Assembly: GCA_934454655.1 (NCBI GenBank) | Contig: CAKSFK010000007.1 | Location: 7,553-71,552 of the forward strand | Length of the DNA stretch: 64,000 bases | Reading direction: 5' to 3' | Source: an uncultured Eubacteriales bacterium | GTDB lineage: Bacteria > Bacillota > Clostridia > Oscillospirales > Acutalibacteraceae | In this document: positions 17,980 through 25,581 of the stretch, in pieces | Layout: every line of letters starts with the position of its first letter | Position numbering within the stretch: the stretch's first letter is position 1 | Notes under the pieces: generated by a model | What the model was told of the DNA's origin: nothing | The model's database searches: none | Seen by the model: the letters and a program-made list of their open reading frames with translations, nothing else | Made by a program: the position numbers and the translations under genes

Positions 17980-19074
17980 ATGAAAATAAGCAGTATGAAA
18001 TATCTTGCCGGCGAGGGTGTAAAGAACGCATGGGTCAACCGACTTATGACGCTTGCCTCTGTGGGCGTTCTTGTTGCGTGTATGACGATTATAGGTCTTG
18101 CCATTCTTATTTCCGAAAACGTTAATAAGGCGGTAGGTCAGCTTGAACAGCAGAATGTTGTTATGGCTTATATGAAGGACTATAACTGGGCGCTGTACGG
18201 CGAAAAGGACGAAACGGCGTCCTCGCAGACGGCTGACGGTTCGGCACAGCAGAGCAGTGCCGCTGCGGACGGAAACACCGCCGCGACGGCAAGCGAAAAC
18301 GCCGAGCAGGCGGAACAGCCGGATGAAAACGGCATTAAAAGCAGCGATTATGTCATTCATAATGAAGAAGAGGCTAAGAAACTCTGCGATGAAATCGCAA
18401 AGCTAGACAATATCGCGTCGGTCACATATGTTTCAAGCGAGGAAGGCCTTGCAAGCGTTAAAAAGTCAATGCTTGAGGGACAGGAAAATTATTTTACGTT
18501 TCTTGACGATAAATACGGAAACCCGATGTCGGCGGCGGCTAAAATACAGATGAAGGATATGTCAAGGTTTAACGAAACGCTTGAGAAGATTAAAAAGCTT
18601 GACGGAATTGACACAGTGCAGTCGCAAAACGACCTTGCCGAAAAGATAACCGCAATCAAAAAGGGAATAGGCATAGCAGGCTTTTGGATAATTGCAATAC
18701 TTCTGGTTATCGCGTTGGTTATAGTTTCAAACACCATTCGCGTTACAATGTATAACCGCAAGCTTGAAATAAGCATAATGAAAGCCGTGGGTGCAACCGA
18801 CGCTTTTGTGCGTATACCTTTTGTTGTTGAGGGTATGCTTATAGGCGTTGTTTCCGCGGTTATTGCAGAGGGTCTTTTGTACTTCTGTTACAGGGTAGCG
18901 ACCGAGAAGATAATTTCAACCCTCGGCACAACCGATATTATTCATTACAGCGAGCTTGCCTGGTGGCTGCTGCTCATATTTGTGGCAATAGGCATTTTTG
19001 CCGGCGTTCTGGGCAGTGTTATTATGATAAGCAAATACCTGCGCCACGAAGGCAGTGAGTTTGCGGCAATTTGA
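17980..19074 (+). CDS. ftsX: Cell division permease-like protein FtsX
   Basis: A 364-residue FtsX: N-terminal cytoplasmic stretch and first membrane segment (LMTLASVGVLVACMTIIGLAI), an extracellular domain, then three C-terminal membrane segments with SNTIRVTMYNRKLEISIMKAVGAT. The extracellular domain carries an inserted low-complexity tract at about residues 76-112, rich in Ala, Ser, Gln, Glu and Thr, between the first strand and YVIHNEEEA. The extracellular loops of FtsX recruit and activate a peptidoglycan hydrolase; the next gene encodes a suitable one. Short space between genes (start immediately after the ftsE stop) supports one operon. Confidence 0.95.
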   Translation: MKISSMKYLAGEGVKNAWVNRLMTLASVGVLVACMTIIGLAILISENVNKAVGQLEQQNVVMAYMKDYNWALYGEKDETASSQTADGSAQQSSAAADGNTAATASENAEQAEQPDENGIKSSDYVIHNEEEAKKLCDEIAKLDNIASVTYVSSEEGLASVKKSMLEGQENYFTFLDDKYGNPMSAAAKIQMKDMSRFNETLEKIKKLDGIDTVQSQNDLAEKITAIKKGIGIAGFWIIAILLVIALVIVSNTIRVTMYNRKLEISIMKAVGATDAFVRIPFVVEGMLIGVVSAVIAEGLLYFCYRVATEKIISTLGTTDIIHYSELAWWLLLIFVAIGIFAGVLGSVIMISKYLRHEGSEFAAI

Positions 19075-19100
19075 TAATTGCATTTTTTACGGAGGATACA

Positions 19101-20333
19101 ATGAATAAAAAAATCATAAGGATAATAACAATATTAACGGTGCTTTTTGTTGCTGTATCAGCTGTATTTGTTTCTCCTGTCAGCGCCGCAAAGTCGGAAT
19201 CTGAGCTTAGAAGCGAGATCAACCGTTTGCAGAAAGAACAGGCTGCCAACGATCAAAAGATAAAAAAACTTAAGGAAGATGCAAAAAATCAACAGGCGCT
19301 TAAAACCGCAATAGAAACTCAAATGTCCTTGGTTCAGCAGGAAATAGACGCGTGCAACCGTCAGATTACGGCTATTAATTCTCAAATCAATGCCAATAAA
19401 GCGGAAATTGATAAGAAAAATGCCGAAATAGAGTCTAATAAGCTTTCATTTAAAAAACGGCTTCGCGCAATTTATATGAGCAACACGGGCAGTAACGTTC
19501 AGGTGCTGCTCGGCGCGGAGGATTTTTCACAGTATTTGGAGCTGTCACAGCTTACCGCAAGTATATCTGCAAGGGATAAGCTTATGATTGAGGAAATCAC
19601 CGCGGCGGTAAAGGAAATCGAGGCAAAACAGGAAGAGAACAACAAGCTTCTTGAAGAACAGGTTTCGGTGAAAAACAATATTGTCGCAAAACAAAATAAG
19701 CTTAAGGAACAAAGCAATCAGATTCAGTCTGTAATTGCAGGCATTAATAAAGAACAGAACGATACTCAGGCGGATATCAATAAAAATGACGCATTGTTAA
19801 AGGAAATGCGAAATGAGCTGAACAGCATTATTAGGGATTCCGATTCCGGTTCGGGCCAGATATACGACGGCTCGGGATTTGCGTGGCCGGTTCCTTCAAT
19901 GGCATCTAAAAAGTACATTTCGTCCGGATTCGGCGAGCGCTGGGGAACGATGCATAACGGTGTTGATATCGCAAACGGCTCATACGGTGCAAAGGTTGTC
20001 GCCATTGCGGACGGTGTTGTTACACGTTCAATTAATCACTGCAAGCATAACTATAAGAAGTACAGTGATTGCTGCGGTATCTCGGGACAGGGAAAAGGTT
20101 ACGGAAACCACGTTGTTATAGACCACGGACGTGACGCAAACGGAAATACGTATGCCGCTTATTACGCGCATATGACCACGGTTACGGTGTCGGCGGGTCA
20201 GCACGTTAAAAAGGGTCAGACTGTAGGATACGTCGGCTGCACCGGTTATTCCACAGGTCCGCATTTGCATTTCGGACTTATAGTTAACAAGGGCTGGAAA
20301 AACCCGATGAACTATTATACAGTTGTAAAATAA
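19101..20333 (+). CDS. Secreted M23 (LytM) peptidoglycan hydrolase with coiled coil, EnvC-like
   Basis: A 410-residue exported protein starting at 19101, 4 bases after GGAGGA. A signal peptide ends near VSAAKSESE. Residues 30-250 form a long coiled coil (SELRSEINRLQKEQAANDQKIKKL onward, in shorter blocks), the region that in EnvC, PcsB and CwlO binds FtsX. The C-terminal domain is a LytM/M23 endopeptidase, with zinc ligands in HNGVDIA and HLHFG and the core YYAHM, so unlike many EnvC proteins it should be catalytically active. A cysteine-containing insertion with C-x8-CC interrupts the domain near residues 315-330. Placed directly behind ftsEX it is the obvious hydrolase controlled by that complex during division. 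Confidence 0.9.
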   Translation: MNKKIIRIITILTVLFVAVSAVFVSPVSAAKSESELRSEINRLQKEQAANDQKIKKLKEDAKNQQALKTAIETQMSLVQQEIDACNRQITAINSQINANKAEIDKKNAEIESNKLSFKKRLRAIYMSNTGSNVQVLLGAEDFSQYLELSQLTASISARDKLMIEEITAAVKEIEAKQEENNKLLEEQVSVKNNIVAKQNKLKEQSNQIQSVIAGINKEQNDTQADINKNDALLKEMRNELNSIIRDSDSGSGQIYDGSGFAWPVPSMASKKYISSGFGERWGTMHNGVDIANGSYGAKVVAIADGVVTRSINHCKHNYKKYSDCCGISGQGKGYGNHVVIDHGRDANGNTYAAYYAHMTTVTVSAGQHVKKGQTVGYVGCTGYSTGPHLHFGLIVNKGWKNPMNYYTVVK

Positions 20334-20344
20334 AATAAATGTAA

Positions 20345-20405
20345 GCCGTCGCCCGACGCGCTATCGGTCATAAATCGGTCAGAGCATTGGGCGGCGGCAT
20401 TTTTT
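20345..20405 (+). terminator. Terminator of the ftsEX operon
   Basis: GCCGTCGCCC (20345-20354) pairs with GGGCGGCGGC (20389-20398), including a G-T pair, and is followed by ATTTTTT. The loop is about 34 bases and has a repeated CGGTC motif. It ends the regulator-ftsE-ftsX-hydrolase unit. Confidence 0.8.
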
Positions 20406-20417
20406 GGAGATGTTATT

Positions 20418-20912
20418 ATTAAAATTTTCAGAACTGTAACGGCTGTTTTGCTTATTATGTGGATGGGGCTGATTTTTTATATGTCCTCACAAAACGCAAC
20501 CGCCTCGTCCAATACCAGCGGACAGTTTGCGGCGGAGATTTTAAAGATATTCTATCCCGATTTTAACAGCCTTTCGGCGGAAAGGCAAAAGCTGTTGGTT
20601 TCGTCAATTCAGTTCATTGTCAGAAAATCGGCGCATTTTACTATTTTTGCAGTGCTCGGCGGTCTGTCTTTTTTAACATTTATAAGCTACAACGGGCTTA
20701 AACTTAAAACTCGTTTGTCTGTTTCGGCGGCGGTCTGTCTTGTATATGCGGTAAGCGATGAATTTCATCAGTATTTTGTTCCGGGCAGAAGCTGTGAACT
20801 GCGGGATGTTTTAATTGACTTTTCGGGGTCACTGGCGGCAATTTTGATTTTTTATTTTATTCGGCGGGCTGTAAAACCGCATATTGCTTGCAAAAAGGGG
20901 TGTAAAGAATGA
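20418..20912 (+). CDS. VanZ-like membrane protein, probable ATT start
   Basis: A small membrane protein of the VanZ family with the family motifs RKSAHFTIFAVLG and DEFHQYFVPGRSCELRDVLID and about four membrane segments. No ATG, GTG or TTG lies at a sensible distance behind the ribosome site GGAGA at 20406-20410; the first standard codon in frame is TTG at 20448, which would cut into the first membrane segment and has no site. The codon ATT at 20418 (or 20415) gives the complete N-terminus IKIFRTVTAVLLIMWMGLIF, resembling other VanZ proteins, and has correct spacing. The function of VanZ-like proteins outside teicoplanin resistance clusters is not established. The next gene overlaps its stop by 4 bases. 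Confidence 0.85.
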   Translation: MKIFRTVTAVLLIMWMGLIFYMSSQNATASSNTSGQFAAEILKIFYPDFNSLSAERQKLLVSSIQFIVRKSAHFTIFAVLGGLSFLTFISYNGLKLKTRLSVSAAVCLVYAVSDEFHQYFVPGRSCELRDVLIDFSGSLAAILIFYFIRRAVKPHIACKKGCKE

Positions 20913-21391
20913 GAAAGAAACAGCTTATAGAGCAAAACACAGCGCTTTTTGACCGTGCAAATGCGGCGGAAGCGGCGGCGGCTCAGCTTAAGGCGGAGAT
21001 TGCGGGAAAAGATAAGGAAATAATCGCTCTTAAAGAGGAAATTGAAAACCTGAAGAATGAACAGCAGAATATTAAATCACCGATAAATAATCTGAAGGAA
21101 AAGGTTATAAAGCAAGCCGCGGTAAATTCCGATATGCAGTACGGCGCGCGGGTAATAGGCAAAATAATTGTTGAGGCGGCAAGGTATTGCTCAAAGCTTT
21201 CGGAAAACGGCGGAGGGATAAACGCAAGGGAACATATCAACCTTATCCTCGGCAGAACAGAGGTTGCAAAGGCTGAAATACTTGAAATAGTTTCATCGGA
21301 CAACAGCGAAGAGGAAAAGAAGAAACGCATTGACGAAGAACAAAGTCAGACTGTTGATTATTTCGGCAGTGTTATGGCTAATATTAATTAG
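20909..21391 (+). CDS. Uncharacterised coiled-coil protein
   Basis: A 160-residue soluble protein I do not recognise. The first 65 residues are strongly charged and Ala/Glu/Lys rich, predicted as a coiled coil (AEAAAAQLKAEIAGKDKEII, then EEIENLKNEQQNIK). The second half (MQYGARVIGKIIVEAARYC onward, with GINAREHINLILGRTEVAKAEI) looks helical. The layout recalls DivIVA-like or cell-division adaptor proteins, but no family motif is certain. The ATG overlaps the stop of the VanZ-like gene (ATGA), so it is translated with it. Confidence 0.75.
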   Translation: MRKKQLIEQNTALFDRANAAEAAAAQLKAEIAGKDKEIIALKEEIENLKNEQQNIKSPINNLKEKVIKQAAVNSDMQYGARVIGKIIVEAARYCSKLSENGGGINAREHINLILGRTEVAKAEILEIVSSDNSEEEKKKRIDEEQSQTVDYFGSVMANIN

Positions 21392-21406
21392 AAAGGGTGT
21401 TCTACC

Positions 21407-21901
21407 GTGTTTAAAGAAATTTCGGCAAAAGAGCTTAAGGAAAACTTTATTAAGGATATTGCGGACGAATGGATGCTGGTTGCGGCAGGGAACAGAGACG
21501 GCTATAATATGATGACGGCGTCCTGGGGTTTTGCCGGAGAAATGTGGGGTAACGACTGTATGCTTACGGTTGTGCGCCCGCAGCGCTATACAATGCAATT
21601 TATAGATAACAACGATTACTTCACACTCAGCTTTTACGGCGATAACAGGGAAGTGCATAAAGTCTGCGGTTCTAAATCCGGCAGGGATACAGACAAGGCA
21701 AAGCTTGCGGGACTTACACCGCTGTTTTCGGATAATACCGTTTATTTTAATGAGGCAAGGCTTGTGATTATTTGCAAAAAGCAATATGTTCAGCAAATGA
21801 AAGAGGATTGCTTTACTGATAAAGAGCCGCTCAAATGGTATAACGGAGATTTGCATTACGCAATAATAGGGAAGATTGAAAAAGTGCTTGTTAAGGACTG
21901 A
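21407..21901 (+). CDS. Flavin reductase-like (split-barrel FMN-binding) protein
   Basis: A 164-residue protein starting with GTG at 21407, 9 bases after AAAGGG. The order of motifs, MMTASWGFAGEMWG, CMLTVVRPQRYTMQFI, NDYFTLSFYG and VCGSKSGRDTDKAKLAGL, is that of the flavin-reductase-like split barrel (flavoredoxin type), which binds FMN as a dimer. It would use flavin for small redox reactions; electron donor and partner are not shown by context. It lies 15 bases after the coiled-coil gene and 14 bases before the YfhO gene, so it is probably part of a four-gene operon without an obvious common theme. Confidence 0.8.
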   Translation: MFKEISAKELKENFIKDIADEWMLVAAGNRDGYNMMTASWGFAGEMWGNDCMLTVVRPQRYTMQFIDNNDYFTLSFYGDNREVHKVCGSKSGRDTDKAKLAGLTPLFSDNTVYFNEARLVIICKKQYVQQMKEDCFTDKEPLKWYNGDLHYAIIGKIEKVLVKD

Positions 21902-21915
21902 AAAGGGTGTAATTA

Positions 21916-24534
21916 ATGGTTTTTTCTTCAGCAAAGCATATGTCGTTAAGACCGCAAAAGGAAAAATATCTGGGAACATTTTTTATTGCGCTTTTAACGG
22001 CGGCGGCGCTTTTTGTGCCGTATATAATCCTGGGTAACGGTTATTTTATTTTTTACGGCGATTTCAATGTTCAGCAGATACCGTTTTATATGCAGTGCCA
22101 CAAGGCGGTGCGTTCGGGAAACATTTTTTGGAGCTGGACTACCGACCTCGGCGCAAATTTCATAGGTTCATACAGCTTTTATCTGCTGGGCAGTCCATTT
22201 TTTTGGCTGACACTGCCGTTCCCGACGTGGGTTGTCCCGTACCTTATGGGGCCGCTGCTTATTCTCAAATTTGCCTGCGCCGCGCTTACCTCGTACTGTT
22301 ATATAAGGCGTTTTACAAGAACGCCGCTTGCGGCGTTGCTCGGCGGTCTGCTTTACGCTTTTTCGGGATTTTCGGTTTATAACATATTCTTCAACCATTT
22401 TCACGAGGCAATAATTGTATTCCCGTTGTTGCTTTTATCGCTTGAACTGCTGATAACCGAAAACCGCCGCTTTGCGTTTGCACTCACTGTTGCACTGTGC
22501 GCCGTTGTAAATTACTTCTTTTTCTTCGGAATGGTCGTATTTACGGTAATCTACTTCTTTGTAAGACTGTTTTCGGGCGCATTTAAGGTGCGTTTCGGCA
22601 GATTTCTTGTAATCGGGTTTGAGGCGGTTCTTGGGCTTTGCATAGCGGCGGCAATACTTCTTCCGTCCTACTATGCAATTGCGGACAATAAAAGACTGGA
22701 AAACGTATTGCTCGGGTGGAATGCGTTGATGTACGGCAAAGAGCAGATATACGGCAACATTATGGAGTGCTTTTTCTTTCCGCCGGATATTCCCGCGCGA
22801 CCTGTGTTCTTCCCGGGGGCAGACGTTAAATGGTCGTCGCTCGGCGGTTGGCTGCCGCTGTTCAGTATGACTGGCGTGTTCGTCTGGTTCGGCGCGCGCA
22901 AGCGCCACTGGCTCAAGCGCGTAATAGGTATATGTATATTTATGGCAATGGTGCCTGTGCTAAACAGCGCGTTCTATGCCTTTAACACCGCATATTATGC
23001 CCGCTGGTTCTATATGCCGATATTGATGATGTGCCTTGCCACGGTATCCCTTACCGAGGACAGCGGCGTTGATTGGTCATCAGGCTATAAATGGGTGCTC
23101 GGAATAACGGTTGCCGCCGCCCTTACTATCGGATTTTTCCCGCAAAAGGACTCAAAGGATAACATTATATTCGGTCTTTATTCGCAGAGCGACGACGGAA
23201 TGTATGTATTCCGTTATTGGATAACCTGCGTTATAGCAATTGTGTCGCTGATAGTGCTCGGTATGCTTTTAAGACTGCTGAAAAGCGACAGAAAAGGCTT
23301 TTATAAAACCGCAATTACCTGCGTTTGCATTATATCGGTTGTGTACGGCAGCTTTTTCATAGGCTGCGGAAGGTCACATTCGTATGAGATCAAAGAGGTT
23401 ATGACAGACAGCCTTATCGAGGGCAGTGTTGACCTTGACGATAACAGCGAATTCCGTGTGGATACCTATGACTGTGTAGATAACACCTCAATGTATTTGG
23501 GTCTGCCCGGCATAAACGCGTTCCATTCGGTCGTTCCGGCGTCAATATTTGAGTTTTACGATTTTATCGGCGTTGAACGCAGTGTGGGCAGCCGACCCGA
23601 AACAAATCAGGCGGCGCTTCGTCCGCTCCTTTCGGTAAAATATCTTCTCAACCGAAAAGGCGGCGAGGACTTCCTTGATGATAACGGCGAAACGCGTATG
23701 CCGGGATACGAGTATGTTAAAACCGACGGCGGATATTATATTTACGAAAATAAGAATTACGTGCCTTACGGTTTTTCGTACAATTATTATATGAGTTACG
23801 ATTTTTGCGAGGAGTATTCAAAAACCAACCGCGCCGCCCTTATGCTTAAGGCGATACTGCTTGATGATGAACAGATTAAAAAGTACGGCGGGCTTATGAC
23901 CGATATTTCCGAGCTTAGAAACTCAGTTTACTATTCCGAAGATGATGAAACCTCGCTTTCAATAACGGACGACACCCTCGCTTACGACAGCGAGCAATTA
24001 AGAGAAACATCGGCGTTCTATTTCAAAAGGGATAATAGGGGCTTTACTGCCAAGGTTACAAGGGACAGCGATAATCTGGTGTTCTTCTCCGTTCCGTATG
24101 ACAGTGGCTGGGAGGCGTATGTTAACGGCAAACCTGCTGAGATTGAAAAGGTCAACGCCGGGTTTATGGCAGTTAAAGTAGGTGCAGGCACAAGTGAAAT
24201 AAGATTCAACTATGTTACACCCGGACTCGTTGACGGACTTAAAATAACCGGCGGCGCCGTCATTGTGCTTTTGGTCTATATTCTTGTGTTCTGCCTGTAT
24301 AAAAAACGTCATCCTGCGGTTAATAGTTACCCCGAGGGTGATGCGCTCATAAGGAAATGGCGCGAACAGGATATTGAAGAAGCAAAAAAAATGCTTTCGG
24401 AACGTTTCCCCGAAAACATAAAACAAAGCATACTGGATGACGATACGGATATTGAAATTCCGCATATTGATAACGGATTCAGCGGCGGATTTAAGATTGA
24501 CAGCGACGCTGCGGATAATGATGACGATGAATGA
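21916..24534 (+). CDS. YfhO family large membrane protein
   Basis: An 872-residue multi-pass membrane protein of the YfhO family. The N-terminal motif YGDFNVQQIPFYMQCHKAV is the family hallmark, with an acidic residue in the first extracellular loop as in GT-C glycosyltransferases, followed by about 12 membrane segments. A large extracytoplasmic domain follows (about residues 480-780; PYDSGWEAYVNGKPAEIEKV is typical of the end of YfhO proteins), then a last membrane segment and an acidic cytoplasmic tail. B. subtilis YfhO is linked to glycosylation of lipoteichoic acid, and related proteins are thought to transfer sugars from undecaprenyl-phosphate carriers at the outer membrane face. The exact acceptor here is unknown. 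Confidence 0.85.
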   Translation: MVFSSAKHMSLRPQKEKYLGTFFIALLTAAALFVPYIILGNGYFIFYGDFNVQQIPFYMQCHKAVRSGNIFWSWTTDLGANFIGSYSFYLLGSPFFWLTLPFPTWVVPYLMGPLLILKFACAALTSYCYIRRFTRTPLAALLGGLLYAFSGFSVYNIFFNHFHEAIIVFPLLLLSLELLITENRRFAFALTVALCAVVNYFFFFGMVVFTVIYFFVRLFSGAFKVRFGRFLVIGFEAVLGLCIAAAILLPSYYAIADNKRLENVLLGWNALMYGKEQIYGNIMECFFFPPDIPARPVFFPGADVKWSSLGGWLPLFSMTGVFVWFGARKRHWLKRVIGICIFMAMVPVLNSAFYAFNTAYYARWFYMPILMMCLATVSLTEDSGVDWSSGYKWVLGITVAAALTIGFFPQKDSKDNIIFGLYSQSDDGMYVFRYWITCVIAIVSLIVLGMLLRLLKSDRKGFYKTAITCVCIISVVYGSFFIGCGRSHSYEIKEVMTDSLIEGSVDLDDNSEFRVDTYDCVDNTSMYLGLPGINAFHSVVPASIFEFYDFIGVERSVGSRPETNQAALRPLLSVKYLLNRKGGEDFLDDNGETRMPGYEYVKTDGGYYIYENKNYVPYGFSYNYYMSYDFCEEYSKTNRAALMLKAILLDDEQIKKYGGLMTDISELRNSVYYSEDDETSLSITDDTLAYDSEQLRETSAFYFKRDNRGFTAKVTRDSDNLVFFSVPYDSGWEAYVNGKPAEIEKVNAGFMAVKVGAGTSEIRFNYVTPGLVDGLKITGGAVIVLLVYILVFCLYKKRHPAVNSYPEGDALIRKWREQDIEEAKKMLSERFPENIKQSILDDDTDIEIPHIDNGFSGGFKIDSDAADNDDDE

Positions 24535-24538
24535 ACGT

Positions 24539-24587
24539 AATAACCCCCCGCGGAGCCCGGAGCGGCTCAGCGGGGGGTTATTTTGTA
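24539..24587. terminator. Strong terminator, probably acting on both strands
   Basis: AATAACCCCCCGC (24539-24551) pairs with GCGGGGGGTTATT (24570-24582), followed by TTGTAAT. It lies between the convergent yfhO-like and polysaccharide deacetylase genes; the A/T ends on either side allow use in both directions. Confidence 0.8.
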
Positions 24588-24599
24588 ATATTTAATATG

Positions 24600-25316
24600 T
24601 TATTCTGCGGCGTTTGCGTTCTTAAAGTTGTTTGCGGCGTCTATTACCTCAATGTTTGTGCAGTAACAAACATTCTTTTTGTTTGAGAGCATACGGCAAA
24701 GATTTTCAAACCGCTGCCATTCTTCCTCTGTGACCAGTTCATAGCTGTGCCCCCATATGTAAAACAGCATCGGCTCGTCCGACCCGCTGTTTAAAAACTG
24801 CTCGGCAAGCTCTGTAACCCTTTCATCCTGAAAATGGCAGGTCGGGTTTAAAACAAGGGGATTATCGGGCAAATCAAACGAATATGTGGATTTAACAGTT
24901 CTTGAATATTCAATCCCGCATTTTTTCAGCGCTTCAATAACGCTGTCATTATATGTGCCGTATGGGTATGCCATTCCGCGAACGTCGCAGTGAAACAGTG
25001 ATGAAAGAATAATTTTATCAAGGTGTATTTCGTTGTAAAGCGTGTCCTCATCAAGCTTTTCAAGGTGGGGGTGGCGGTATGAATGGCACGCAACCTCGTG
25101 ACCTATGTATATATCCGAATCGGTACAGTAGTTGATGTGGTAAACCGTTTTTCTTCCGCTGTTCCATTCCGATGTTCCCGAAAGACTGCCGGAATTAAGG
25201 TTAAACGTACCCTTTAACCCGTATTTGTTAAGTATTTCAATAACCCTTTTATCGTCTGCGTTTCCGTCGTCAAAGCTAAAGGTTACCGCTTTGTTCTTTC
25301 CTCTTAGAAAATTCAT
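24600..25316 (-). CDS. Polysaccharide deacetylase family protein (cytoplasmic)
   Basis: A 238-residue NodB-like deacetylase with the motifs VTFSFDDGNADD (catalytic and metal-binding aspartates), HSYRHPHL (the H-x3-H metal site) and MAYPYGTYND. There is no signal peptide or anchor, unusual for enzymes that act on cell-wall or exopolysaccharides; it may deacetylate a soluble sugar. The start at 25316 is supported by GGAG five bases upstream, and the 30 residues encoded further upstream look unlike the family. A good promoter precedes it at 25397-25425. It stands alone between two + strand units. Confidence 0.85.
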   Translation of the reverse strand: MNFLRGKNKAVTFSFDDGNADDKRVIEILNKYGLKGTFNLNSGSLSGTSEWNSGRKTVYHINYCTDSDIYIGHEVACHSYRHPHLEKLDEDTLYNEIHLDKIILSSLFHCDVRGMAYPYGTYNDSVIEALKKCGIEYSRTVKSTYSFDLPDNPLVLNPTCHFQDERVTELAEQFLNSGSDEPMLFYIWGHSYELVTEEEWQRFENLCRMLSNKKNVCYCTNIEVIDAANNFKNANAAE

Positions 25317-25396
25317 AATGCTCCGCTCCCGAATAATACAAATTGGTTTTGCACACCGCAAAGTACAGTGGCGATCAGTTGCAACGCCTAACCTGT

Positions 25397-25425
25397 ATAG
25401 TATCACAATTTTTACCGATAGTCAA
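25397..25425 (-). promoter_or_regulatory. SigmaA-type promoter of the polysaccharide deacetylase gene
   Basis: On the minus strand TTGACT (25425-25420) is followed after exactly 17 bases by TACTAT (25402-25397). It predicts a leader of about 75 bases before the start at 25316. Confidence 0.7.
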
Positions 25426-25445
25426 GCATACAAAAAATAATGCTT

Positions 25446-25491
25446 CATAAACCCGGCACAGCCCGGTGCCGTAGCGAAAAAACGGTTTATG
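25446..25491. other. Nested inverted repeats in the divergent intergenic region
   Basis: CATAAACC (25446-25453) pairs with GGTTTATG (25484-25491), and inside it CGGCAC (25454-25459) pairs with GTGCCG (25466-25471). It lies between the deacetylase promoter and the DUF4965 gene. It could be an operator or a structured RNA; no family recognised. Confidence 0.35.
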
Positions 25492-25581
25492 CTTAAAAAA
25501 CTCAATTATATGCTTAAAATCCACATTTATTTTTATAATTATTAATGTTATTATACAATAAAAATCAGGAGTGTGTTAAAA

